Below are positions 7,368 to 16,599 of a stretch of DNA of 37,851 nt, piece after piece. The translations under genes and the position numbers were made by a program. The notes under the pieces were generated by a model, which did no database searches, was not told where the DNA came from, and saw only the letters and a program-made list of their open reading frames with translations. This DNA is from Flavobacteriales bacterium (lineage in GTDB: Bacteria; Bacteroidota; Bacteroidia; Flavobacteriales; Crocinitomicaceae). The stretch's first letter is position 1; each line of letters opens with the position of its first letter. The stretch is from positions 1 through 37,851 of the forward strand of contig CANCEQ010000007.1 in the NCBI GenBank assembly GCA_947375085.1. Direction: 5' to 3'.

Positions 7368-9259
7368 CGATCATACCATGTTTGAAACATTAATAAATAC
7401 CACATTTTTACATCGAATTCTTTTTTCCCATTATAAAAATCGGTTTTTAATTTATTTACGTATTCCCAATTAAAAATTCCTTGACTACGAATTACTTTTT
7501 CATTGATATAAGCTTCAACGTAATCTCTTAATTCATTCATCATCCAACTTGAAATCGGAATAGCAAACCCCATTTTAGGTCTATCCATCAATTCCTTTGG
7601 AATATATTGATGCACTATTTCTTTAACAATGTATTTTTTATTACCTTCAAAATACTTATATTCATTTGGAAGTTGTGCAGCCCATTCAATCACTCTATGA
7701 TCTAGAAATGGTTCACGACCTTCTAAACTAACTGTCATAGTAGCTCTATCTACTTTCTGTAAAATATCATCGACTAAATACGTTTGATAATCAATTGCCA
7801 TCATGTAAGATAGAGGCGAATAGAAATCTTTTTTAAGTTCTTTACTTAAATAAGCAGTTTCAATTTTACGAATATCAATACGAAATAAATTATTCAGTTG
7901 TTTATCCGTAAATTGCTCACTTAAGCTCAACATTATTTTTTCTGAAGATGGGTCTTTTAATATGTTTTTTAATTTCTCATATCTATTATGGAAATTGTAT
8001 TTATGTTTTAATACGGGAATAGAATTAGAAGGGATAACATTCATTAGCCCTGCAACTGTATGTCGAGCAAAAGATGGTACTTGTTGAATTTTCTTTCCAA
8101 ATCTTAATAAATAATCATATCGATTGTATCCTGCGAAAATTTCATCACCTGCATCGGCACTTAATGCAACAGTTACATCTTTTCTTGCAAGTTTACTGAC
8201 TAATGTAGTTGGTAAAGCACTACTATCTGCAAATGGTTCATCGTAATAGAAAGATAAATCTGGTATTAAATCAATAGCTTCTTTTTCAGTACAATATATT
8301 TCAGTATGATCTGTTCCTAAATAATTTGCAACATCTTTCGCATAAGGTGCCTCGTTTAGACCTATGTCAGGAACTCCAATTGTATACGTTTTTAATTTTT
8401 CCGTTCTATTTTTTTGTAGTAAAGCAGTAACACAAGCGCTATCATAACCTCCACTTAAAAATACCCCTACAGGAACATCCGAAACCATTCTATATTCACA
8501 AGAAGATTGAAGTATTTTTTCTGTTTCAACTTTTGCTTCTTCAAATGAAATCTTCGTTTTTGGTTTGTTATAACTGTCATAAACATTCCAATATTGAGCT
8601 AAATTAGAATCAATATTAGGTAATTTAATTTTTAATGTATGGCCTGGTTTTAATTTTAAACAATTTTCAAAAATACAATGGGGTGTTGGAACATTTCCAT
8701 ATTGCATAAAAGCAGATACTGCATCTAAGTTTAACTCCTTCTGAAAATGAGGGTGCTGATGAAAAGCTTTTAATTCGGAGGAATAAAGAAATAAACCATC
8801 TTTCAAATAATAAAAAAATGGTTTCACCCCTGCTCTATCTCTTGCACAAAAAAGTTCGTTTTCTTTTGAATCATAAATAACAAAGGCAAACATCCCAATA
8901 AATTTTTCCAAACAATTTTCTCCCCATTCCGCATACGCATGCAAAATCATTTCAGTATCTGAATGACCTTTAAAAGAATGTCCTAAATTGCTTAAATCAC
9001 TTTTAATCTCATTGAAATTATAAATTTCTCCATTGTAAGTGATCCAAAGATGTTCGAATTGCATTGGTTGACGTCCGCTTTCTGTAACATCAATAATTGC
9101 TAGACGTTTATGCGCCAGACCTACTTGAAAAGTTTCATTTTGAAAAAATTGTAAATCACCACCATCAGGACCTCGATGATTCAACGTCTTGTTCATTTGA
9201 TTCAAAATCTCTTCCGACGATTTCTTATTCCAATCGACGAACCCTGTTATTCCGCACAT
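7355..9259 (-). CDS. asnB: Asparagine synthase (glutamine-hydrolysing) homologue
   Basis: A 634-residue two-domain amidotransferase. The N-terminal class II glutaminase begins MCGITGF with Cys2 as nucleophile, and NHRGPDGG (27-34) and YNGEIYNF follow. The C-terminal synthetase has the ATP-pyrophosphatase motif SGGYDS at 269-274. The length is normal. AsnB homologues inside polysaccharide loci are often thought to amidate a carboxyl group on a sugar (for example a uronic acid) rather than to make asparagine. The coupling to a GT4 and galE favours that reading, but the substrate is not proven by sequence. It is the first gene of a leftward block; the divergent region to its right (9260-9442) shows no convincing minus-strand promoter. 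Confidence 0.92.
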   Translation of the reverse strand: MCGITGFVDWNKKSSEEILNQMNKTLNHRGPDGGDLQFFQNETFQVGLAHKRLAIIDVTESGRQPMQFEHLWITYNGEIYNFNEIKSDLSNLGHSFKGHSDTEMILHAYAEWGENCLEKFIGMFAFVIYDSKENELFCARDRAGVKPFFYYLKDGLFLYSSELKAFHQHPHFQKELNLDAVSAFMQYGNVPTPHCIFENCLKLKPGHTLKIKLPNIDSNLAQYWNVYDSYNKPKTKISFEEAKVETEKILQSSCEYRMVSDVPVGVFLSGGYDSACVTALLQKNRTEKLKTYTIGVPDIGLNEAPYAKDVANYLGTDHTEIYCTEKEAIDLIPDLSFYYDEPFADSSALPTTLVSKLARKDVTVALSADAGDEIFAGYNRYDYLLRFGKKIQQVPSFARHTVAGLMNVIPSNSIPVLKHKYNFHNRYEKLKNILKDPSSEKIMLSLSEQFTDKQLNNLFRIDIRKIETAYLSKELKKDFYSPLSYMMAIDYQTYLVDDILQKVDRATMTVSLEGREPFLDHRVIEWAAQLPNEYKYFEGNKKYIVKEIVHQYIPKELMDRPKMGFAIPISSWMMNELRDYVEAYINEKVIRSQGIFNWEYVNKLKTDFYNGKKEFDVKMWYLLMFQTWYDRWMK

Positions 9260-9391
9260 AAGTTCAAAGAAAAGGAAAAATTTTGGAAATTAAGCTATAT
9301 ATTTAATAAATATGTTTAATTAAAACAGATTCAAACAAGAGTTAATTTTATAGAAAAAGTTTAAATATTAAAATCGTATTTCAGATTACAC

Positions 9392-9421
9392 TTAATAAAG
9401 AGTTCAATTTTACTAAATTTA
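9392..9421 (+). promoter_or_regulatory. Weak candidate promoter for the GT-D gene
   Basis: TTA (9392-9394), 19 bases, then TAAATTTA (9414-9421): spacing is ideal and each element has one mismatch to TTG / TAnnTTTG. Transcription would start about 18 bases before the ATG. In DNA this AT-rich, chance matches are common. Confidence 0.35.
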
Positions 9422-9442
9422 CAGTTTATTATAAATAATAAT

Positions 9443-10240
9443 ATGATTTTTTTATACCCATACATTCGTTTTGTTCTTAGGTTATTTTGGAAATTAACTA
9501 AACCTACTGAACAGACATATTTGACCTATATTTCAAAACACATTTCTAAATATCCAAAAGTAAAATCAATAGATGAGACAATTGACTGTATAGTCAACGA
9601 AAAGAAATCAATTGCACGTTTTGGAGATGGTGAATTTTTCTTAGCACTTTACAGATCAATTGGCTTTCAAAAAAAAGACAGAAAACTTCAAACTAAATTA
9701 ATTGAAATATTAAAAAACGAAAATGACAATTGTATAATTGGTTTACCTGAATTACGAAAAGATCGTTTAACGACTTTTTGGAAACAATTTTGGTTTGAAA
9801 ATCTATTCTTTTTGACCTACCTAACTAACAATAAAAGTATTTATTACAACCAATCTATTTCTAGAGAATTTAACTTAGATCAAATTCATACTTTTATGAA
9901 ATGTTGGGAGAATAGGTATGTTATCTTTATAACTGGTAAAGGTTCTCGCTTTGATACAAATCATGAAATTTTCAAAAACATAAAAAATTCTTCAACATTA
10001 TATAGTTTACCAAAAAATGCTTGGGGCGAGTATGAAAATTTAAAAAAAAATGTTTTATTAGAAATTAAAGGTAAGGATAACCCTTTGGTAATCTGTGCAC
10101 TTGGACCTACAGCTACTGTTTTAGCTTATGAATTATCTCAACAAGGGATTCAATGTTTTGACATCGGTCATATCAATAATGTCTATGATAAAATTAAATA
10201 CGGAAAAGCTACTCCTGAAGAATTACCGATGAGTAAATAA
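9443..10240 (+). CDS. GT-D fold glycosyltransferase (DUF1792-like)
   Basis: A 265-residue protein with a hydrophobic N-terminal stretch (about 1-17) that may tether it to the inner membrane. The GT-D hallmark ARFGDGEF occurs at 58-65; Asp62-Gly63-Glu64 is the metal-binding D-x-E. SIGFQ follows, and near the C-terminus are ALGPTATVLAYEL and FDIGH, both typical of DUF1792 proteins. The characterised streptococcal member is a sugar transferase in serine-rich-repeat protein glycosylation. Here the acceptor is unknown. It is a lone plus-strand gene between two minus-strand blocks, facing the next gene tail to tail. Confidence 0.8.
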   Translation: MIFLYPYIRFVLRLFWKLTKPTEQTYLTYISKHISKYPKVKSIDETIDCIVNEKKSIARFGDGEFFLALYRSIGFQKKDRKLQTKLIEILKNENDNCIIGLPELRKDRLTTFWKQFWFENLFFLTYLTNNKSIYYNQSISREFNLDQIHTFMKCWENRYVIFITGKGSRFDTNHEIFKNIKNSSTLYSLPKNAWGEYENLKKNVLLEIKGKDNPLVICALGPTATVLAYELSQQGIQCFDIGHINNVYDKIKYGKATPEELPMSK

Positions 10241-10314
10241 TGTTAATTAGATTTTAGACAAATAGATTGGCTTAAAAAACTAAAGACTAATCACTAACTG
10301 TTAATTACTAAAAG

Positions 10315-11619
10315 CTATATTTCTATTAGTAAGTCTGCCAGTATCTTCGTTTGATATCGTCTAGTATAATGCTCTAAATTAGAATTTTTATTTGAAAGGT
10401 AACCTTTATCTTTAAATTCTAAAAATCCCTTTTTTAATTCTAAATAAACTTCCTTTGAATTATTACAAAAAGAGGCGGTATTATTGACATCTTTTAAAAT
10501 TTTTTCCATTATACCTAAATCATTTTCGGCTATCATTATTCGTTTATTAGATAGTATATAATCAAATATTTTAGCATTTAACCAATCTAAATGTTTTTTG
10601 GTTAGTAATAATAAAATAGAAGATTTTTGAAGTTCAGAATGTAAATCATTGAAATTTAGTTTATCAGTGAACTTAATAAATTCTTTTAATTCATCTGAAT
10701 AACTTAAAACACGCTCTTTTTGTCTTTCATAGAAGTTCATTCCAATAAAATTGACCATTATTTGGCCTTTTTTTAGATCTAATTCTTCAATTAAAAACTT
10801 CACCCCCTCTAAAAACAATTCTACATTTTGGTGTGGATATAAAGTTCCTACATAACTTATTTCAAAAAAATCAGGTTTAAAATTGCTGTTTTGAATCATA
10901 TCAATTACAGAATGATCTTCTAAATACCCATTAAAAACAACTTCCATAGGTGTAGATGGAAATAATTTTAACAATTCTTTTTTATAAGAAGGTGCCGCAG
11001 TAGTAATTAATGAAACATTGGACATATACTTTTTCTCAAGTCTTTTAAACACTTCATTTAAAATAAACTCAGGTTTTGATAACTTTTCTTTTTTCTGATT
11101 TGTTGTCCAACCATCTCTATAATCTGCCACCCATTTCACATTGTGCTTTGCACTTAATAAATGTGCGTATTTAAATAAGACAAAAGGTTCCCCAGTTGCT
11201 AGAATTACATCAAATTTATTATCTGTTAAAAGATGATCAGACACCTGATATATTTCACTGTATTTATCAAATTGAAAGAAGTAATGTTTTAATAAATCGA
11301 TAAAAAAAGACATTACACGACGCAATAAAACAAATTTACCAAATCCAAATTTTAAAAGTATTTTATCTCTCAAATTAGGCTTAAACGGAATTCTATAAAC
11401 ATCCCCTTCAGGCTCTTTTGTATAGTGTACTTTTTTAATTGAGGTCGGTTTTACACAATCTACAGCATTGACAACCTCTTTATCCCAAAAACGTGTAACA
11501 ACTGTGATTTCCCATTTTTCCTGGTCTAAATATTTAAACCATGCAAAAGGTCTTAATCCTCCAACTGAAATGTACGGAGGAAAATCATATGCTAAAATCA
11601 GTAATTTCTTTTTTCTCAC
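10315..11619 (-). CDS. Glycosyltransferase, GT4-like
   Basis: A 434-residue GT-B protein. The N-terminus LLILAYDFPPYISVGGLRPF (6-25) is the usual start of a GT4 subgroup (YxFPP....G..R), and VADYRDGW lies mid-protein. The second domain begins at ISYVGTLYPHQN. The region LLLTKKHLDWLNAKIFDYILSNK replaces the typical E-x7-E with AKIFDYI, seen in some GT4 relatives. The only reasonable start is GTG at 11619: an in-frame stop lies three codons upstream and there is no early ATG. A perfect TATCTTTG lies just upstream, so the message would have almost no leader. It is a single-gene unit divergent from the metallo-beta-lactamase-fold gene. Confidence 0.85.
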   Translation of the reverse strand: MRKKKLLILAYDFPPYISVGGLRPFAWFKYLDQEKWEITVVTRFWDKEVVNAVDCVKPTSIKKVHYTKEPEGDVYRIPFKPNLRDKILLKFGFGKFVLLRRVMSFFIDLLKHYFFQFDKYSEIYQVSDHLLTDNKFDVILATGEPFVLFKYAHLLSAKHNVKWVADYRDGWTTNQKKEKLSKPEFILNEVFKRLEKKYMSNVSLITTAAPSYKKELLKLFPSTPMEVVFNGYLEDHSVIDMIQNSNFKPDFFEISYVGTLYPHQNVELFLEGVKFLIEELDLKKGQIMVNFIGMNFYERQKERVLSYSDELKEFIKFTDKLNFNDLHSELQKSSILLLLTKKHLDWLNAKIFDYILSNKRIMIAENDLGIMEKILKDVNNTASFCNNSKEVYLELKKGFLEFKDKGYLSNKNSNLEHYTRRYQTKILADLLIEI

Positions 11620-11623
11620 AAAT

Positions 11624-11653
11624 CAAAGATAGACATAAGATTCAAGATTTTAA
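11624..11653 (-). promoter_or_regulatory. Promoter of the GTG-start glycosyltransferase
   Basis: The minus strand reads TTA (11653-11651), 19 bases, TATCTTTG (11631-11624). Only four bases separate the element from the GTG at 11619, so transcription should begin at or within a few bases of the start codon. Confidence 0.65.
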
Positions 11654-11824
11654 GAAGAAAAACTTTAAAGAATTAACTACATGATATTAACATATAACAA
11701 TATAATGACACAAAACAACCATTACAAATCATAAATATTTTTCTAAATTAGCACATTAGTAAAGTTGAAAATATCAAATTATATACTCATATCTTCTTTG
11801 AGTATGTTTAAAAAAGAAAATCGC

Positions 11825-13117
11825 ATGGAAATTGAATTTGTAAATCACTCGAGTTTTATAGTTAAACACAAAAACATAAAAATTCTATGCGACCCTTGGT
11901 TAGAAGGTAGAATATTTAATAATGGTTGGGATTTATTAAGTAAAAGTAAATTTTCGTATGAAGATTTCAAGGATATCCAATATATTTGGTTTTCACATGA
12001 ACACCCAGATCACTTTTACCCTCCGAATCTAAAAAAAATACCTGCAGAATATAAAAAAAATATAACCGTCCTTTTTCAAGAAACTATTGATGGACGTGTC
12101 GCAAATTATTGTCGTAATAATGGTTTCAAAGAGGTTATTGAATTAAAAAAAGATCAATGGTTAGATCTTTCTGATGATTTTAAAATTATATGTGAATACT
12201 TTAATGAAGGTGATTCATGGATTGCTTATAAAGCTGATGGAAAAACAATTTTGAATACGAATGATTGTGGAATAAGAAACCTTTCTGAGGCTGAATATAT
12301 TCATAATAAAGTGGGTAAGGTCGATGTTTTATTAACTCAATTCTCATATGCTTATTGGGCGGGGAATAAAGACGACAAACCTTACAGAGAAAAAATTGCT
12401 AAAGATAAACTAGGTTATATGAAACTTCAAGTTGATGCTTTCAAACCTAAAATAACAATTCCAATTGCTAGTTATGTTTATTTTTGTCATGAAGAAAATT
12501 TCTATTTAAACGATAGTGTAAATACAGCAGAAACCACCTTTCGTTTTTTAAATGAAAATACTTCAACTGAACCAGTGGTACTTTATAACGGAGATAAATA
12601 TACCATTTTTCAAAATTGGGATTCGACAAATTCAATCAATGCATATAAAAATGATTTTAAGCTTATTGAAGAAAATCAGTCAATTTTAGAAAAAAATCAA
12701 CCATACGAAATAGGAGAACTTGGTATATTAGCTAATAAATTCATTCAAAATCTAAATGATACAAATCCTAAATGGATTAAATTCATTCTAAAACCAACTT
12801 TCGTATATTTATACGATCACAATAAATCATTTGAATTGTCACTTCAAGGGTGGAAAGAAAAAGAAATTGATTCTGATAAATGTGATGTTTTATTATCCTC
12901 TGAGTCATTAGCCTTTTGTTTTAAATTTCCTTATGGATTAGATACCACACAAATTAGTGGTAGAATTCAAAAACCAAATCAAGGAGAATACGTTAAATTT
13001 TATAACTTTTTTAGAATTGATCAACAAAAAAGTCGAGGTCAAGATTTAACGTTAAATTATGTTTTCGGGGCTATCATCAGAAAAATAAAAGTCAAACTTG
13101 GACTAATGAAAGCGTGA
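11825..13117 (+). CDS. Metallo-beta-lactamase-fold protein, CMAH/UlaG-like
   Basis: A 430-residue predicted metalloenzyme. The metal motif HEHPDH is at 58-63, after LCDPWLEG (21-28) and a Gly-Trp segment, an arrangement like the MBL domain of CMP-N-acetylneuraminate hydroxylase and of UlaG-type hydrolases. Asp147 (NTNDCG) is a plausible bridging ligand and His222 a later one. No Rieske iron-sulphur domain is attached, so a CMAH reaction cannot be assumed. Residues about 280-430 form a second region I do not recognise. I chose the ATG at 11825 because conserved family sequence begins at MEIEFVNHSSF; an ATG at 11804 is possible. It is followed 52 bases later by a GT4 gene on the same strand, so modification of a sugar precursor or glycan is a fair but unproven guess. 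Confidence 0.7.
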   Translation: MEIEFVNHSSFIVKHKNIKILCDPWLEGRIFNNGWDLLSKSKFSYEDFKDIQYIWFSHEHPDHFYPPNLKKIPAEYKKNITVLFQETIDGRVANYCRNNGFKEVIELKKDQWLDLSDDFKIICEYFNEGDSWIAYKADGKTILNTNDCGIRNLSEAEYIHNKVGKVDVLLTQFSYAYWAGNKDDKPYREKIAKDKLGYMKLQVDAFKPKITIPIASYVYFCHEENFYLNDSVNTAETTFRFLNENTSTEPVVLYNGDKYTIFQNWDSTNSINAYKNDFKLIEENQSILEKNQPYEIGELGILANKFIQNLNDTNPKWIKFILKPTFVYLYDHNKSFELSLQGWKEKEIDSDKCDVLLSSESLAFCFKFPYGLDTTQISGRIQKPNQGEYVKFYNFFRIDQQKSRGQDLTLNYVFGAIIRKIKVKLGLMKA

Positions 13118-13169
13118 TGGTTAAAAATAGTGAATATTTAATGATGAATGTTTGATTACTAAGGTTGAA

Positions 13170-14402
13170 ATGAAAAAAAAACTTGTTCTTATTACAGCTT
13201 CATTCCCTTATGGAAAGCAGGAGACTTTTCTTGAAAATGAAATTCCAATTCTTGCAAAAGCATTTGATAAAATTACAATTTTACATTCCTACAACGATGG
13301 AACAAAACGTGCTATTCCAACGAATGTAAATTGTATCCATACACCATTAGATTTAAACAAAAAAGAAACACTCAAAAGTAACTTTCATTTATTATCAATA
13401 CTTGTTTGGAAAGAAATTTTCCGAATGTTATTCATTTACAAACAAATACCTACAATTGGATTTTTTAAAACTTTATTTATCTCAATAAGTAAAGGAAAAA
13501 AAATGCAAAAAGCAATCGAAAAACACTTATCTTCTAACGAAATTAAAACAAGTATATTGTATAGTTATTGGTGTGATGATCATTCTATTGGATTGGCTTT
13601 TCTAAATAAAAAATACAATGAACAACTTAAAACGGTTACTAGAGCGCATCGTTGGGATATATACTTTGAAGAAAATAAATACAATTATCTTCCTCTTCGT
13701 CATTTTATTAATAAATACCTTTCCAAAATCTACTTTATTTCTCAAGATGGTTTCGATTATTGTGAAAAAAAATGGAAATGTACTTCAAAAATAGGAGTTT
13801 CAAAATTAGGTGTAAAAAAACAGATTGAATTTAATGATCTAAAACATAGCAATGAAGAAATTAATATTGTTAGTTGTTCTAACCTTATAGATGTTAAAAG
13901 AGTTGACTTAATAATTGAAGCGCTTGGTTTAATTAATGATTTAAAAATTAATTGGTTTCATTTTGGTGATGGAAAAAAGGAATTACAACTCAAACAATTA
14001 GCACAACAAAAATTAAACATAAATATAAATACTTATTGGAAAGGTCGAGTTGCAAATGAAGAAGTATTAAATTTTTACAAGCAAATTTATCCAACACTTT
14101 TCATCAATGTTAGTTCATCAGAAGGAATACCTGTTTCTATTATGGAGGCTATGTCTATGGGAATTCCTTGTGTAGCAACAAATGTAGGTGGAAATGCTGA
14201 AATCGTAACCAATCAAAATGGTAGACTAATTCCTGAAAATTGCACTCCAGATATAATTAAAAACGCAATAATTGAAATTCTAAAAGCCACAGATGATGAA
14301 AAAAAAGCATTAATACAAAATGCATTCTTTACTTGGGAAAAAAATTATAATGCGCGAAAAAATTATAACGAATTTATTAACGAATTAGTCAAACTTAGTT
14401 AA
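13170..14402 (+). CDS. Glycosyltransferase family 4
   Basis: A 410-residue GT-B enzyme. It opens MKKKLVLITASFPYGKQETF, a known N-terminal form in this subgroup, and THRAHRWDIY-type sequence follows mid-protein. The retaining-GT4 donor site is textbook: SSSEGIPVSIMEAMSMGIP, with the two glutamates spaced as E-x7-E. I prefer the ATG at 13170 over TTG codons upstream. It appears to form a two-gene plus-strand unit with the MBL-fold gene. Its TAA and the TAA of the convergent gene on the minus strand share the four-base palindrome TTAA at 14399-14402, leaving no room for a terminator. Confidence 0.9.
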   Translation: MKKKLVLITASFPYGKQETFLENEIPILAKAFDKITILHSYNDGTKRAIPTNVNCIHTPLDLNKKETLKSNFHLLSILVWKEIFRMLFIYKQIPTIGFFKTLFISISKGKKMQKAIEKHLSSNEIKTSILYSYWCDDHSIGLAFLNKKYNEQLKTVTRAHRWDIYFEENKYNYLPLRHFINKYLSKIYFISQDGFDYCEKKWKCTSKIGVSKLGVKKQIEFNDLKHSNEEINIVSCSNLIDVKRVDLIIEALGLINDLKINWFHFGDGKKELQLKQLAQQKLNININTYWKGRVANEEVLNFYKQIYPTLFINVSSSEGIPVSIMEAMSMGIPCVATNVGGNAEIVTNQNGRLIPENCTPDIIKNAIIEILKATDDEKKALIQNAFFTWEKNYNARKNYNEFINELVKLS

Positions 14403-15505
14403 TATTTATAAATCTCAATTAACCTTTTAACGTACTCTTTTATATCATATTTTTGACAATAGCGTTTTGCATTTTCAACCATTTCATCCCTCTTCGATTG
14501 ATTTGATAGTAAATTGATGATAAGTTCTGCTAATACCATTGGGTTAAAAGTAGTATCAATGAATCCATTCGCATTATTTTCAATAATATCTCTATTACCT
14601 TTTCCATCTGTACAAACTATAGGAATTCCTGCTGCCATTGCCTCCAACATAACCAAGCCAAAAGGCTCATAACTAGCTGTATGCAAATATACAGTAGCTT
14701 GATGCAAATAGTATTCAGGATAATCTACATTACCTTCAAAATGAATATCTGACGTCAAACCTAAGTCCTCTCTTAATGCTTCTAACTTAGGTCTGTTAAT
14801 GCCATCTCCTAAAATATACAAATGAAAAGGGAAGCCTTTATTATGTAATTCTTTAATAGTTTTGATCGCTAATTCTTGGTTCTTTTTATCCACCAAACTA
14901 CCAATAATGACAGCTGTCAATTCTTTTCGTTGGTTATTTTTTGGCTCTTTAAATCTTTCCAAATTAATAGCATTCAACAAAAAATGACTCTTAAAATGGT
15001 GTGGCATATTTTCATGTATATAGGCCAATGTATCTTTCGATATTCCAATAAATTCAACATGACGTTTATTGTATGAATTCAATACCTTATTACGCTCATA
15101 CCATTCCGTTAAATACTTTTTAGAAAACTTGCCTTGCCATTTTTTTAACTGACGCATATTATCATGGAAATGCACGATATGTTTGCCTTCAAAGTTCTTT
15201 AATTGAGACAACATAATTTCACTTTCAAATAAATGAGAATGAATCACATCAGGTTGAAAATCGTCAACAATTCGTTGTAATGCTTCAATATTACCCTTTG
15301 ATTTTGACATTAATGATAATTGATAACTCAATTCAATTTTTTCTACATTTAATTCTTTAGTAATGTATTCATAATCATTTGTTGAACGAAAGTAAACCAT
15401 TCGAACTTCATGCTCTTCGCTTTTTAAAAGTTCTTGGTAAATATCCAAAGCAATGCGTTCTGCACCTCCTTTGACTAAGGAAGGAATTACATGTAAAACT
15501 TTCAT
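14399..15505 (-). CDS. Glycosyltransferase family 4
   Basis: A 368-residue GT-B enzyme. It begins MKVLHVIPSLVKGGAER, where GGAER is the acceptor-side glycine loop of GT4, and VIHSHLFESE follows. The donor site is YEPFGLVMLEAMAAGIP, with a perfect E-x7-E, then NGFID. It is the last gene of a five-gene leftward block, and its ATG overlaps the stop of the acyltransferase gene by four bases. Confidence 0.92.
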   Translation of the reverse strand: MKVLHVIPSLVKGGAERIALDIYQELLKSEEHEVRMVYFRSTNDYEYITKELNVEKIELSYQLSLMSKSKGNIEALQRIVDDFQPDVIHSHLFESEIMLSQLKNFEGKHIVHFHDNMRQLKKWQGKFSKKYLTEWYERNKVLNSYNKRHVEFIGISKDTLAYIHENMPHHFKSHFLLNAINLERFKEPKNNQRKELTAVIIGSLVDKKNQELAIKTIKELHNKGFPFHLYILGDGINRPKLEALREDLGLTSDIHFEGNVDYPEYYLHQATVYLHTASYEPFGLVMLEAMAAGIPIVCTDGKGNRDIIENNANGFIDTTFNPMVLAELIINLLSNQSKRDEMVENAKRYCQKYDIKEYVKRLIEIYKY

Positions 15506-16599
15506 TCAAACCTAGATTTTAAGTTTAAAAAACGTCTTTCAAAGTAGTAAAACGAAATATAAGAAATTAATAATGTTAGCGTTATTCCACCTATATAAAT
15601 TATTAAATTAGAATAAATTAAATTTTGAATATTAAAATATTTAATTAGTTGAATCATCCCCAGAATTACTAACCAATGATAAACATAAATTCCATAAGAG
15701 ATTATCCCCAAATTATTCAACCATTTTTGTTCCAAATTAATTGTTTTATCATATAATGCAAATAAATACAAAATTAATGCAAATAATAAGGTGTAAATTT
15801 CATCATTAAATACTTTAAATTGAAAGCCGCTATACCAAAATACAAAGGGTAAAAAGAAAATGATAAGTCTGATTAACCTTGAATTAAAAACCTTAATTTT
15901 AATACCTCTAAAAACTAATAAACCAACAATTCCACCTAAAGCCATTGAGTTAATTTTAAACATTTTAAAAAAACGATCCCAGAACTCAAAACTACTAACT
16001 GAAAATACATTAAAGTGTGATTGTATAAACCAAATAAAATGAGTTAAAAGACTGACGATAATAAAAATCCCAATCAACAAATACAATCTTAATCGTTTCA
16101 ATTTTACTGTTAATAATAATATATAAGGCCAAATCAAATAAAACTGCTCTTCCACTCCAATTGACCACAAATGAACAACCCCATCATAATAAAATCCAAA
16201 TGCTTTTGAAACATTCGGAAAAATTGAAAAATACCCCCACCAACCTTTTACTCCAAAAATTGGATTTTTTGTTGAAAAATAAATCAATGAAGCTATAATA
16301 ACCATCAAAAAGTACAATGGCCAAATACGTAACATTCTTCGCACATAAAATTGTTTAATCGAAATTTTACCCTTGTTACTTTCTTCTTGTAGTAATAAAT
16401 AAGTAATCAAAAAACCACTCAATACAAAAAACAAAATAACACCTATGTGCCCATTCGTATTAGTATAAAAAGCTAAATCATTAATATTGGGTAGCCCATG
16501 TAATTTTTTTAATAATTCTGTATGTGCTAATAATACAGAAAAAGCAGCTAAAAAACGAAGCCCATTTAAATTCTTAAAATAAATTGAATTATTACTCAT
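15502..16599 (-). CDS. OafA/YrhL-type membrane acyltransferase (acyltransferase family 3)
   Basis: A 365-residue polytopic inner-membrane protein with about ten hydrophobic segments. It has the family landmarks: LNGLRFLAAFSVLLAH (11-26) with the catalytic-type His26, FFVLSGFLITYLLL (57-70), and RRMLRIWPLY (87-96). Such proteins usually transfer acetyl groups from the cytosolic side onto sugars of O-antigen or exopolysaccharide. There is no C-terminal SGNH domain, so it is the short form. It is coupled to its neighbours by an 8-base overlap upstream and a 4-base overlap downstream. Confidence 0.92.
   Translation of the reverse strand: MSNNSIYFKNLNGLRFLAAFSVLLAHTELLKKLHGLPNINDLAFYTNTNGHIGVILFFVLSGFLITYLLLQEESNKGKISIKQFYVRRMLRIWPLYFLMVIIASLIYFSTKNPIFGVKGWWGYFSIFPNVSKAFGFYYDGVVHLWSIGVEEQFYLIWPYILLLTVKLKRLRLYLLIGIFIIVSLLTHFIWFIQSHFNVFSVSSFEFWDRFFKMFKINSMALGGIVGLLVFRGIKIKVFNSRLIRLIIFFLPFVFWYSGFQFKVFNDEIYTLLFALILYLFALYDKTINLEQKWLNNLGIISYGIYVYHWLVILGMIQLIKYFNIQNLIYSNLIIYIGGITLTLLISYISFYYFERRFLNLKSRFE

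Noticed and set aside
11765..11824. TTG-initiated extension of the MBL-fold gene
   Set aside because: Conserved sequence begins at the ATG at 11825, and two ATG codons are available downstream of the TTG.
11504..13117. Idea that the MBL-fold gene is a complete CMP-sialic acid hydroxylase
   Set aside because: No Rieske cluster motif is present, and no sialic acid synthesis genes are visible in the window.
13152..13169. TTG-initiated extension of the GT4 gene at 13.2 kb
   Set aside because: The ATG at 13170 gives the typical N-terminus, with hydrophobic strand beta-1 right after it.
14876..15076. Plus-strand open frame inside the GT4 gene at 14.4-15.5 kb
   Set aside because: Antisense shadow of a well-supported gene, no recognisable features.
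15860..16042. Plus-strand open frame inside the OafA-type acyltransferase gene
   Set aside because: Antisense shadow; the repetitive leucine, isoleucine and lysine content reflects the reverse complement of membrane-helix codons.
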